Assembly (NCBI GenBank): GCA_026874595.1
Contig: CM049310.1
Location: 34,659,558 to 34,723,557 of the forward strand
DNA: 64,000 nucleotides
Direction of reading: 5' to 3'
DNA from: Sipunculus nudus
Lineage: Eukaryota > Annelida > Sipuncula > Golfingiida > Sipunculidae
Shown piece after piece: positions 22,936-35,759 of the stretch (position 1 is its first letter; each line of letters begins with the position of its first letter). The position numbers were made by a program, and so were the translations under genes. A model generated the notes under the pieces. It saw only the letters and a list, made by a program, of their open reading frames with translations, was not told the DNA's origin and did no database searches.

Positions 22936-23852
22936 GGTTGCATATTAAAGTGCAAATAATTACCTACCGGTTAACTACTCGGAGAGAAAAATTTATGGTC
23001 ACGTTAAAGTTAAAAGATTCTGTATTTCAAATTTAAACATTAATTTTGTGTTTAGACCAAATAATTCTCGTTAATACTGCACGGGTAGGGATTTGTAAAT
23101 AAATCTATCATGACTATTTTCTCATGACAGTAAAATTTAATTTCAAAGTCGGGTTATTTACCGCCCTCTGAAGGTATGATTCAGTATTAAAATCTTGGTT
23201 ATGTTTATTTAACCTTGTATTTTTATATTGTGTACGGATACTTCGGTCTGGCATGACGGGTTCGCGAGCATGAGAATGCCACTTGTGTCATGATTTTTAG
23301 GGATCTTTTATAAAGGATTTTGTAATAGTTCATATAAAAGATATAGGCTTATTATCTTGGCTGCTATATATTTAATTGGCAGACTGCCTAAAGTATATAT
23401 TCCACAGCTGAAAAGGCCAGGAAAAACAGATGCGATAAACGACTCTGTTAAAATTGTTACGAACAGTTTATAATCTGCTTGTGTCACAGAGCAATTGTCG
23501 CTTCTCCATCTTTGTTGTTGTAAAAACATTTTAATAAATAAATTTAGCAGCTCTATTACATAGAGAACATTAAAACCAAGAAACGTCTAAATATTATATT
23601 AATCTTTGATCAGCTTCCCCTCGACCAAATTTTAATTATACATACAGGTTATGATCCAATTTATAACTAAAAAACACAGAGAGACCTCTACCAATATTCT
23701 GGATACCTCAACCAGATCCGGAAAATTACCAATAACCTGATCAAATTTGGTATGCCGTACGTAAGCGCATGAAATATATCAATCCCTACCCATAATATCG
23801 ACATGTGACCTGTGACATCCGGGTTTTAGTGTGTATGTAAAATGGTAGCTTT

Positions 23853-23984
23853 ATGAGAGGTTTTGAGAAACTGGGAAACATAAACCTGTCAGTGATCGAT
23901 AAGTGCGCGGGTTGCGCCAGTACGTACTCAGATCCCTGCGGAGAGGGCTATGTGGCAAGGAGGACCTGTATCAGCAACGTTTAA
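23853..23984 (+). CDS. Small ORF with a cysteine pattern
   Basis: ATG to TAA, 43 residues. The second half reads KCAGCASTYSDPCGEGYVAR then RTC, and the CxxS...CGxGxxxRRxC spacing recalls the end of a thrombospondin type-1 repeat, but the tryptophans are absent and there is no signal peptide. It could be chance or a decayed exon. Confidence 0.2.
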   Translation: MRGFEKLGNINLSVIDKCAGCASTYSDPCGEGYVARRTCISNV

Positions 23985-24469
23985 TAACTTTATTTACAAC
24001 GCCCAACCCATCAAAATAATATAAAAATTTGTAACTTTTTGAGTTAAGTTGCTGATATGCAGACTAACCGAGGCAAAATCATAGTAACTCTCATTCTATA
24101 TTTAACCACCAGGCACAACCACTCTTGTTTCTTTGTCTTTATAATCGCGCAAAAAAAGAAACAATATTCAAATTAATTTCAAGAAAAATATATAACATTC
24201 GAACAAGTAATTTTGATTTTCTTAAATAAATATATTCCTACTTTAACAGGCCTACCATATCAATGGACCTTAGTGAAGATTTAGTACGAACCAAGCAGAA
24301 CGTCTTGAGCAGTACTAGTAAAAACTGGTTCCCGTGGTTACCGGATTGTATATTCCTTCTAAAAGCATGATCAGGATATCTATTAATCACAAAATATATC
24401 CGGGATCAGCGCGGTAAACATTTGAATTGACAAGGATGTAAATGATTCCTATCGCCCTACCTATCTTAC

Positions 24470-24532
24470 CGATCAGGACAGCCATTATACCCACTACGAT
24501 AACATTCACAGAGAAGATGTAAGCACCGATAC
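24470..24532 (-). CDS. Gene F exon 2: membrane segment
   Basis: A 63-nt exon flanked by CTCTAG and GTAAGA, with one uninterrupted hydrophobic helix of about 20 residues. A second donor nine bases on (GTAGGG) would add three residues in the same phase. Confidence 0.5.
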
Positions 24533-27500
24533 CTAGAGAATGCATGTATTGTTAGGATTAACCCGCTTAATTAAGACACTTTCCTTTCATTATAAAAAAA
24601 AAGATTACCCGTGTGATGTTTAATACATGAAATGGAAAGGTAGGCGTTCTATTAACATGTTTCAGAATCACGTCATATGACCAAAAGTAACTCCATGTAA
24701 TCTTCATTCGGATGAAAGAAAGTCTGTGGGCCGCGTCCTTGCCAAGCCTGACGTTAATAAGTTTTATTTTTAGTGCCGGATCTAAAGGCGCTGTATAAAC
24801 CCTTGTGCTTTTTTTAACCCGGCTGCAGTGTTGATATCATTACTGATGATGCTACATACTGCGACTAATACATGTATACTGTCGTGTTGATATCATTACT
24901 AATGATGCTACATACTACGAATAGAACATGTATATTGTGGTGTTGATATCATTTCTGATGATGCGACATACTGCGACTAGAACATGTATATTGTGGTGTT
25001 GATATCATTACTGATGATGCTATATACTGCGACTAGAACATGTATATTGTGGTATTGTTATCATTGCTGATGATGCTACATACTGCGACTAGAACGTGTA
25101 TATTGTAGTGTTGATATCATTACTGATGATGCGACATACTGCGACTAGAACATGTATATTGTGGTTTTGATATCATTACTGATGATGCTACATAATGCGA
25201 CTAGAACATGTATATTGTGGTGTTGTTATCATTACTGATGATGCTACATACTGCGACTAGAACATGTATATTGTGGTGTTGTTATCATTACTGATGATGC
25301 TACATACTGCGACTAGAACATGTATATTGTGGTGTTGATATCATTACAGATGATGCTACATACTGCGACTAGAACATGTATATTGTGGTGTTGTTATCAT
25401 TACTGATGATGCTACATACTGCGACTAGAACATGTATATTGTGGTGTTGATATCATTACTGATGATGCTACATACTGCGACTAGAACATGTATATTGTGG
25501 TGTTGTTTTCATTACTGATGATGCTACATACTGAGACTAGAACATGTATATTGTGGTGTTGATATCATTACCGATGATGCTACATACTGCGACTAGTACA
25601 TGTTTACTGTGATTTTGATATCATTACTGATGATGCTACATCCTGCGACTAGTACATGCATACTGTGGTGTTGTTATCATTACTGATGATGCTACATACT
25701 GCGACGAGTACATGTATACACATGGTTTTGATATCATTTCTGATGATGCTACATACTGCGACTAGTACATGTATACTGTGGTGTTGTTATCATTGCTGAT
25801 GATGCTACATACTGCGACTAGAACATGTATATTGTGGTGTTGATATCATTACTGATGATGCTACATACTGCGACTAGAACATGTATATTGTGGTGTTGTT
25901 ATCATTACTGATGATGCTACATACTGCGACTAGAACATGTATATTGTGGTGTTGATATCATTACTGTTGATGCTACATACTGCGACTAGAACATGTATAT
26001 TGTGGTGTTGTTATCATTACTGATGATGCTACATACTGCGACTAGTACATGTATACTGTGATTTTGATATCATTACTGATGATGCTACATCCTGCGACTA
26101 GTACATGTATACTGTGGTGTTGTTATCATTACTGATGATGCTACATACTGCGACTAGTACATGTATACACATGGTTTTGATATCATTTCTAATGATGCTA
26201 CATACTGCGAATAGTACATGTATACTGTGGTGTTGTTATCATTACTGATGATGCTACATACTGCGACTAGAACATGTATATTGGGGTTTTGATATCATTA
26301 CTGATGATGCTACATACTGCGACTAGAACATGTATATTGTGGTGTTGTTATCATTACTGATGATGCTACATACTGCGACTAGAACATGTATATTGTGGTG
26401 TTGATATCATTACTGATGATGCTACATACTGCGACTAGTACATGTATACTGTGATTTTGATATCATTACTGATGATGCTACATCCTGCGACTAGTAAATG
26501 TATACTGTGGTGTTGTTATCATTACTGATGATGCTACATACTGCGACTAGTACATGTATACACATGGTTTTGATATCATTACTGATGATGCTACATACTG
26601 CGACTAGTACATGTATACTGTGGTGTTGTTATCATTACTGATGATGCTACATACTGCGACTAGTACATGTATACTGTGATTTTGATATCATTACTGATGA
26701 TGCTACATACTGCGACTAGTACATGTATACTGTGGTGTTGTTATCATTACTGATGATGCTTCATACTTCGACTAGTATATGTATACTGTCGTGTTGATAT
26801 CATAACTGATGATGCTACATACTGCGACTACTACATGTATATTGTGGTGTTGTTATCATTACTGATGATGCTACATACTGCGACTAGTACATGTATACTG
26901 TCGTGTTGATATCATTACTGATGATCCTACATACTGCGACTAGTACATGTGTACTGTCGTTTCGCCGCTACCAGTAGTGCTGTTCTGGGCAACAAAAATG
27001 TTGCGTTTCAAAGCTTCATTATAACCACGTTTTTAAGCACGTTGATCAATGAAGCATCACTTTATTACAGCAGGGGCGACCACCGGTTATTCTCTCCCCC
27101 CCCCCCCCCCAGGACCCCCAATCTATCGTAGTTTTTTATTTTTATTTTTAGGAGGCAAGCATTCATCTCCTTTCGTGTGTGTGTGTGTGTGTGTGTGTGT
27201 TTACAACATAACTCATGCAGTCATGAACGAATCTTTTGAAAATTTCAGTGCCTTTTTTGGAATCGGCAAATGAAGAATCGATTAGATTTTGGTGTGGATC
27301 CGGCACATGATCCATTTTCAGGAGCGTACTAAAGGAATATTCACAAATAACCAGTCATTTATGTTATATGGGAATAATGAACGAATAAGTGAATACAAAC
27401 AAAGCCGGGAGATCGTGACATAGAATCTCAGCCGTGAGATTTTTAACGGTCGGCCCCAACCCAAGCGCTCCGCAGGCTTAGTGGGAAGGCCGTGCCCAAA

Positions 27501-29741
27501 GGCTGTGTTTCTCTCACAAACGAGTGCGCCTTTCGGTGATATGACCCAGCTATGGTGAAGATAACACACCCAGGGTCCGGAAGTGCAGTATTACCCGGGC
27601 CATGTTAACGCCAGGATATAAAATGAGAGGAAGCGTGTGATACTGCCCAATCACATAGTCCGAAACCGGAATGATTTTTTTTGCAGATGTACATATATGT
27701 AGTTGAGTTAGCTTTAAAAATGGAGATGGTACCCTCCACCAAAAATATTTAAAAACAAAACAAAGAAAACGCGGTTTGGGGAGCATCCTAAAAAAGGGAC
27801 CCAACCCCCAACCCCCCGAACCCTCCCCCCCTCCCCCCCCCTCCACACACACACATTGCAGAGGCTTGCATTCCTTAAAATGCAGTTTTCTAGTATTCAA
27901 CATGAGGTGCACAGTCATGTGCTGTGAAAATTGAACAGTCAGAAAGATATCCATCAGGACAGAATACTGGGTAACCTAAAGTCATTGCTAACCTGCGACA
28001 GATTTTAAGTTAAGAGATTAAGACAAGATTATAGAGCTACATGTAGTCCCAATCAACCCATTATACACGTCAACGGGGTGTCAACTTAATCCAAGATAGA
28101 AATTAAACATGGACGTATCATAACGAAACCAAGAAAGGGAAGAGTGTGAACAAACGATTCCTGCTTTCTACAGTCCATCTACAGGAACCAAAACTGCAAA
28201 CATGAAATTAAAGGAAATGCAAGTTGATGGACTATGAATGAAAACAAAATGTCGTTGTTAACATCTTTTTTTCATAAAATCAGATATTAATGAATAAATA
28301 AATACTTAAAAATAACATTAGAATTTAGGTGAGAGAAAAACCTATATCATGCCTGTTGATTTTTGACCGGAAAGAGGATAATATGATTTATGAGAGTACT
28401 TATGGAAAATTTAGACTCTGTTTGATGATTAATTAAACATTTATTAATTAAATATGTGATAGGCTTCTGCAATGGAGTGGTTTTTTTCCTTTTATGATTA
28501 TCTTCCAAGAGAGAAGTTGTAGATAAAAAGACCCTTTGAAAGGTTTTCTTTGCTTCACTCCATGTCAATGTGTATGCAATTACCAATGCATGTATAATAA
28601 AGATACATAGTATATTTATAACTGTGTAAAAAAAATATTATCTCATTTGATCACTGAAGATGAATGTTTACAGATCTGATAACATTTTACAATTGTGTTT
28701 TGTATTGTCATGAAGTCTATGGCTCCGATAACAATGATCATATGCGTAAACATTTATCCCTAATACTCCTTTATTGACATATGTCTATTCATCACTTTAT
28801 GCGCCATACTTAATAAAGTGATGTATGTAGCAGCATTGTCTCTCTTATGGTCCTAATTCCCATGACAGCGTGGTGGCAGCACAGGGCAATGTAGTGGCAG
28901 GGAGTATATGAATACAAAAAAAACGCAACAGGTTTGTTTCTCATTACCAGACATTCAATACCACATGTGTCATCTTTGCATTTCATATATTTGTATATCT
29001 AACGAAATATTTGAAATAATTACGCCCAACCGCAGCTTTCTGAATTTAATTAAATTTAGATGCAACTTTACAAGATACTCAGAATTTAATTATAAAATAT
29101 GTCAATAATAAATTACATCTAAAGTTTGCCAAGGGGATTAGTTTGCCTTGGATAAAACCAAAGGTTGCACTAGTCCGTCAACAATCGAACTAGCTATCCA
29201 TCCACTTTTTTGTAATCTTGGCCAAAATGAGTATGTTTCATCACGACATTTAAAAATCCCAGCCCCATACGCGTTACCACAGTTGAAGGAATTGTTATCG
29301 GCGACCGTGTGAACACATTACAAAATAAACTGTAATAGGACGACGACTTATGATTAGATAAGGAACTGCGATAAAAGATTAATTACAAAGTTAATAAAAA
29401 ATAATTATATAATTAATTGAATACTAGTGTATTATATAGTAAACAAGCATGTAGGCCAGTTTTGTGAATGGTGTCACATAAATGAACAGTTGAATAGTTG
29501 TGTTAATATATATATGCATTAATAACCAAAATCCTCACTCACCAATTAAGGGGTTCTTTTGGTTGTACCAGGTGATGTCGCTGATGAGGGTCCCTTCTGA
29601 ATGATAAGGAACGTCGGCAGGTTCTGGCCAGGTTGGCCGTAACAGGACCTTATATACCTGCTGGAGATCGGGTGATGATAGCAGTGGGAGGCCACGCTTT
29701 AGTAACCCCGACCAATCCAACAGGGTCCCGGGCCACTTCAT
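24470..29741 (-). CDS. Gene F (partial): unrecognised protein, two exons joined in phase
   Basis: Exon 1 is 29741-29543: ATG at 29741, 66 codons plus one base, donor G|GTGAGT. It encodes MKWPGTLLDWSGLLKRGLPL, a Pro/Trp-rich stretch (LRPTWPEPADVPYHSEG) and ISDITWYNQKNPLI. Exon 2 is 24532-24470: acceptor ATTCTCTAG, 63 nt, phase 1 to 1, donor G|GTAAGA, encoding GIGAYIFSVNVIVVGIMAVL, a strong membrane-spanning segment. The join reads NPLIG-IGAYIF. The 56-bp minisatellite lies in the intron. I could not find the 3' exons, which should be below 24470, nor identify the family. A small membrane protein or the N-terminus of a larger one are both possible. Confidence 0.55.
24826..26965. repeat. 56-bp minisatellite, about 38 copies, with higher-order structure
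   Basis: Unit of 56 bp with cores GATATCATTACTGATGATGC, TACATACTGCGACTAG and TACATGTATA. Copies alternate between TTGATATCATT and TTGTTATCATT forms. Rare variants recur in blocks: TATACACATGGTTTTG at 25715, 26164 and 26557 (8 and 7 units apart), each preceded by a unit with CATCCTGCG. It therefore grew partly by duplication of multi-unit blocks. It is in the gene F intron and has no long ORF. Confidence 0.95.
27090..27385. repeat. Dispersed repeat with poly-C and GT tract, copy 1 (partner 61375-61610)
   Basis: Shares with 61375-61610 a homopolymer C/G tract, a GT tract, AATCGGCAAATGAAGAATCG / AATTGGCCAATGAATAATCG, GATTAGATTTTGGTG, GGATCCGG, and AAGGAATATTCA. A related tail word, TTGCATTCCTTAAAATG, recurs at 27869 and 61652. 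Confidence 0.65.
27470..27660. repeat. Dispersed repeat, inverted partner at 40925-41115
   Basis: Contains AGGCCGTGCCCAA, ACGAGTGCGCCTTTC, CACCCAGGGTCCG and GTTAACGCCAGGATATAAAA, then GAGAGGAAGCGTGTGATACT. The same words occur in reverse complement at 40925-41115. Confidence 0.75.
29543..29741 (-). CDS. Gene F exon 1
   Basis: A 199-nt reading frame with ATG and a consensus GTGAGT donor. Its codon composition and balanced, Pro/Trp-containing residues look coding, unlike the surrounding low-complexity ORFs. Confidence 0.6.
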
Positions 29742-31101
29742 ACAACGTGGTTTTTGTGATTCACGTTTATGCCATTTTAATGATTGTTGTTGTACGAATC
29801 CTGCTACGTTCGGCTTTCTTGGAATCTAAATAGAAACTGTATGCTGACAAAGGCTGGATTCTGATAGCGTCAGGATGGTGTGTATATCACACTGCCTTGC
29901 CGTCCGTTAGGCCACGCCTCTGCGTGTGGTTTAGGTGCCGTGATATATCTTATTCCATGGAAAGAAATCTGAAAATGTTAAACACTTGGTTTCTTGAATA
30001 ATTGAATTTTAGGGTAAATTAAATCAGCTAAACACAGAGGCGAATGTTAGAACGACGTCAAATGTGACATATGAAATACTATAATATTTGTATCTGTCCG
30101 CCCAAGTGTGTGCTTATACATACGTGCATGTGTTGAATTCCAACCTGAAATTTGTGGCATTTTTAACAACACTAGATTTGACGATGGAATTAATGTGAAC
30201 ATGTCCGTGACTGTGGCAACGTGTGAAAGCCAAAAGTTTGATATGCAGATGAAAACGATGCAGTCGGCATGATGTACATACATGATGTACGTTGTATGGC
30301 CTGTTTAAAGTCTTAGGGCATGTCTATACTGTTGAACTTGGAGGGGTGTTTTATTGAACATCCTTTGCGAAAAATATATGTATATCTGTGTGTGTGTGTG
30401 TGTGATGGTGTGTGTGTGTGTGTGTGTGTGCAATACCATTCGCTGCGCAGGTCCAAATTTGAACCAGGTTATAGTTAACTATAGATTAAAGCTATAATAA
30501 CTGTAAAGTAAACTTGATTTTATCAACAGGGCGAGGCGTTTTATAATCCATTCGTTAAAAATTATGCAAATCTGGGTAATTTATATTAAAGTATAGCATA
30601 TTTTTTATAAAATCAAATGTAAAAGTTTTGAATTTTATTTATTTGATATACCAACATCATTTCATAAAGAGGGGGTTAGAATGGGGTGACATTGATGTTA
30701 GTCGTGTCTGTCAGCTAGGAGTTCATGTTTCTTAATCATATGCGCCATGTGTGTGAAAAGGACTGGGGTTGGGGATTCAAAATCTGAGTATGAGGAAACA
30801 AGAATATGAGGAATCAGGGTGAAATATTCACGACCGGGTAATGAACACTCAGCTTTACACACACGTACAGACGGACAGATACACGTACTACGGGCATGTT
30901 CATATTAAGGCTTCGTCCACTTTTTGTTTAAATAAATACTATAAATAAATACATATATAATAACTTCGTCCAATTTTATAACTATTCAAAAAATTTCAAA
31001 TTATTACAAGTGCCACATTATATACTTAAGTATAACATACGTAAGTATTACACATCTAAATAACTTATATTATATAAATATATTCTATGGATAAATGTTC
31101 T

Positions 31102-31152
<51 letters not shown>

Positions 31153-32117
31153 ATATAATTTTTCTAGAATCCAAGATATTACAAAGTTGGCCAAGAGCAC
31201 TGTACGTCAGGGCGTTGCTCTCCTAACATCATTCAATCCCTATACATTTGAGTGCTGTATAATTTTGCATAACGTTTAGGTTTAGCCGCGTGTGGACACG
31301 GAATAATTCATGTTGTGTGGGGTGTGCCAGTTAACTCAGTTTAGAAACAGGAACTACTACGCGTACACTGTAACAGGAACTACAGCTTAACCATCAATGT
31401 AAGGACCTCCATGACCAGCGGTAACCGCAGTTTGTGAACAACGGTATCTCAGTTATCCTTGGACACGATTTACGCAGACGCTCAAACCATTCCCCTCCCC
31501 CCCCCCCCCTTTCTTGCCATGCCCCCCCCCCCAGTTTCTGATCACATGTTTCCTTTATAAAAAAAGTTATTTACCATTTATATATTATTATGACAAGTGT
31601 ATCTTGTAACGACCCCCCCCCCCCCCTCTTCTCTTGCTCAAGATCATCTATTTGTTATTTCAGATATATTCTTTTTTTATGTATACCGGTATATCAAAAA
31701 TATTATTACAATAGAATTCCGATGCTCTGTTTGTTAACTTGGTTCCCTCCCGTCTTTAATAATTCTATACATGTACAATAACCTCTGCTGTACATAAATA
31801 TCTAAACATGAATTACGCATTCAATGCTACGGTTCGCTACACATGGTTTCGTACCCTCAGGGTATCCGCCGCATGACATCGGCCCGACAACGATTAGTCA
31901 GTCCAGGGGTTTTCCCCGCCTGGGACAGGAACTATAGCTATGCGCCACACAGTTTTCTAAATTTAACTGTGAAGAGACAAAATATATCTGTTGATTAAAC
32001 ATAAATCATTCTTACCCTCAAAAATTATTGGGACATTTTTTTCAGTATATCCGACTACTGATTCTGTAACATCTGATAAGAGAGAGAGAGATATATATAA
32101 GGGACGCATAATTTCTA

Positions 32118-32166
<49 letters not shown>

Positions 32167-33423
32167 TATATAAATGAATAAAGTACACATTTACATACAA
32201 GTGCTGATATTATTTTAACATACGAACGTTCCGAGTGAGGATGTTTAAGATTTTTATTTCAGAGGTTACAACTACATCCTTTTTCATGAACATTATATAA
32301 AGGATGGATACAACTCTATTTGATATGAAGTGGTACATCGGTATTGTTATCAAATTGAACCTTGGCGCACAAGTCTCCGTATATAAGGAATCGTGCACGG
32401 TATAACCACCGTGGAACCCAAACATTGCTCCGGTATGTCGCTTATTGAAAGCCTACCTTTATAGACGGTTAACATGCCATGGGATTCGTAGAACCAATGT
32501 ATTGTAATGAATCTTGGGAAATGATAAAAAAAAGTGCACTAAACATGCATATGGAGACTATAAAAAAAATGCTGAACAATAAAATTAATAACGCAAGGAG
32601 TATTTTTAGGATAAGAACTTACGCCTTTCCATTAAGCGTCACGCAACTAACTTGATTTGCATGTGCATGTGTACACCAGTTCATCTTTGAGAAAAAACAG
32701 TTGGGTTTATTGTTTTCTTTTGTGATCGGTAGCAATCGGAGCTACCGAGCAGTCGCAGACTGATACCGACTTGTCGTACGATTTGTCGTAAGACAGGCTA
32801 CGACCATTTACCGAGTGAAGAATGGTCAAGACCGATCCCGATTAGTGGTACGACGAGTCGTGCGACTTGTCGTGAACACGTGACTGGCACATAGATAGAC
32901 ACATACAAAGGGCCAGGTAAACTTGAATTTGTATGATTTATTGCATAAAATCCACACATGGTGAACTGAACTTTCATGCATGGCTGAGTGTATAGGAGGG
33001 GTTTATCCCCTAAAAATATTGGAAATTTATAAAAGAGAACGCTTTTTTATAGTTCCATTTTATTGTTCGATATTTTAGGGAATTCTACACCTGAAATAGC
33101 TAGAAACTAGCTACTTCTAAATACCCAATTGTTTTATGTATATTGTGTTCCTGGATATTCACAATAATCTGTAAAAAAAAAATTAAAAAAATAATAATAA
33201 TCATATTTCTTGATCAGTTTACATTTCGATATATCTAAGATGATTTTTTAACAAATTTCGATCTACTTTGAGCAGACTGGAAATTGTACGATGTTATAAT
33301 AATATTTCTCTTGTATACAAAAATAAAACAAGTGTAGGTGACAGGTGACACAACTGTTTTGTGGTCCGATAAATCACCTGGTTCCAAAAATGAAAAAGGG
33401 GTGCACCCTGAAACACTATGGTT

Positions 33424-33478
<55 letters not shown>

Positions 33479-34044
33479 TACAAATTCCACCGACTGGTTA
33501 CAACCGCTCGTAAAGTGGCCCAATCAGTGACCGCAAACGTAATCCCATGGGACATCTCGCAGGTAATCGGCAACGACTAGTCATGACCATGTAGTCGTAG
33601 GTGATCGTAGACAATCGTAGGCATGTGTGACTGGGCCGTAAGCGTGTGAACATTTAGTTTAATCCAGCTTAAAACTGGTCCTTCCTTTAAAATGACTATA
33701 ATATGAAAGTACTCGAGGACAGCGTCTAGGCGAGAATCTATCAGCGGAGAGAGTTGGATGGCAGTCGAACGTGTATAGGCAAAGTTTAAAGCGGAAACGC
33801 TTTATTGGGCCACGCCTAGGTTTACTGATACATTTGTGCAATTTTATTCTTCAGGACGGTGATATGATTTATTTTATTAAACGTGTTCGATCCTTGTTAA
33901 ATATCGTTTTAGCAAAAATACTGACAAAATGTTTATTGCATGTATACTGATTTAATTTTTTGTATTATAAATTTTGTTCGATATTATATATTTAGTAACG
34001 AACACAAATTATTTATTTATGCATTATAATTTTGCAAAATGACC
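29742..34044. other. Intergenic, repeat-rich
   Basis: Holds a GT tract (30387-30430), AT tracts, several poly-C runs (31497-31510, 31523-31533, 31613-31626) and palindromic GTCG words. No coding exon supported. Confidence 0.6.
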
Positions 34045-34244
34045 TGTCCAGTAACCTTTCAGTCTCATTTGGAATCAGGAATACAGCTGACCGTACAAAA
34101 TAACACACGGATCTGGTAATACGCATCAAGATGCTAGCTTCCGGGATCGATTATATCGTGATTCCCTTACACTTACAAATGTGCGTGTGTGAGTGTTTAC
34201 TTCTATATTCAAAGTTGGTCCAAGTGGTGGAAAATGATTGTGAC

Positions 34245-34275
<31 letters not shown>

Positions 34276-34344
34276 CTAACGCATACACACACCTATCATA
34301 CACAGCCACTGTTTCCGTACTCATAGCCTTCGTAATCGGGGAAT

Positions 34345-34402
<58 letters not shown>
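32100..34402. repeat. Cluster of long AT microsatellites
   Basis: Pure AT/TA runs at 32121-32160, 33427-33476 and 34351-34402. Others in the window are at 31107-31147, 45628-45658, 49288-49329 and 50245-50302. Between 32730 and 33640 lie GTCGTACGAC / TAGTCG-type palindromic words suggestive of an old DNA element, with no coding frame. Confidence 0.85.
34045..34270. repeat. Dispersed repeat, copy 1 (partner 50705-50970)
   Basis: ACAGCTGACCGTACA, ATAACACACGGATC, TACGCATCAAGATGCT, CTTCCGGGATCGA, then GTTTACT...ATTCAAAGT and a poly-C tract. All occur in order in the partner. Confidence 0.75.
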
Positions 34403-34406
<4 letters not shown>

Positions 34407-35169
34407 ACGCGATATCTTCTGACCCGACCAATCTTACGGTTCTGACTTAAGAGTCTGGCCTATTAACCATCTTAAGATGGGCCAGACCAAAAATACGATT
34501 ATGATCTACCGATGCTTGCTTATATCGAGATTATAATATAGATTTAAAAAAAATAAAAAAAAAATAAATGTTCATTTTTGATCTCCGAGGACTACAGATA
34601 TTATTTGTATATTTTACTGATTCCCCGATCTATGAAAAAAACACCTACATCGTTCTAAATATTCTAATCGACTGAGGTATTTAATATAGAAAGGAACTGT
34701 AAATTAAAAGATAAATGATAAGAATAAAAAATCCACGAGTAAGTAATTTGTCCTCATGTTAATTTTCTATTCGAATTGGCTTAACGACCAGGCTTGTCCA
34801 ATTTCCTGATTTGTTATATCTTAAGGATGGGTACATGTGCATACAGTCTGTATGAATTAATATTTTATCCCAAGGCATCCGGAGTGGCATCTTAAATCAT
34901 TGTTTCGATCAAGCCTTAAATCCACTTGGAAGTAACCTATCACAGTTTTCACCTAGACTAGCATTTTAATTCGTTTAGTTCTGTGTTGAAGTTAATGTAC
35001 AAATGGTTAGTTGTTGTATCATATGTATAGAAAGTAGTTGATGAGTGAAAAGTTGAAAACCTGCAAAGGTTCTGTACCGTGTACATTGATTTTAGCATTT
35101 GTTTAAATAAATCTAAATCAGTATATATTTGTGTCTGTTTTTTTAGATAACAAAGTATTCAAATACGAT

Positions 35170-35759
35170 CAGTATCAAGTAAATGATGGGCCTGTTCCAA
35201 GTTTACATTGTTGATCGGTTATTTGGCCTGATCCATCTTAAGATTGATCTTAACTAATGAACGACATATAAAAATATTATCAATATCAGTTAATGAACAT
35301 AGGGAAATGGACCTATTCCAAGTTGACACTGTTGATCGATGTGTCTGAACCAATGACCAGTATATAAAAGAGATATATTATATCTTATATATATTTTTAA
35401 TATCAGTAAATGAACATCATGAAATGGGTCTGTTCTAAGTTGACATTATCGATCGGTTATTCGGCCTGGCCCATCTCAAGGTGGGTCTGAACCAATTTAA
35501 TGACAGACAAATAAAAATATTAGCAATATCAGAAAATGAACAAAGGAAAATATGTCTGTTTAAAGTTGACATTGTTCGTCGGTTAGTGCCTTAAGATGGG
35601 TCTGAACAAATAACCGACATATAAAGATATTATCAATATCAGTAAGTGAACATCGGGAAATGGGCATGTTCCGCAGCTGACATTGTTGATCGGTTATTGG
35701 GCCTGACCCATCTTAAGCTGGGTCTGAACCAATGACCGACACATAAAAATATTATCAAT
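35170..35759. repeat. Hairpin tandem repeat, left block
   Basis: Degenerate tandem units of about 125 bp: AATATCAGTAAATGAACATC, GGGAAATGGGCCTGTTCCAA, TTGACATTGTTGATCGGTTA, then an inverted-repeat core around CCCATCTTAAGATGGG and CCAATAACC. Starts of the TTGATCGG motif are near 35211, 35331, 35449, 35576 (degraded) and 35686. Each unit can fold as GGTTATTGG...CCAATAACC. Confidence 0.8.

Noticed and set aside
24826-26965. CRISPR array
   Set aside because: The units are contiguous near-identical copies with no unique spacers, in a eukaryotic sequence. It is a minisatellite. The same applies to the 27-bp array.
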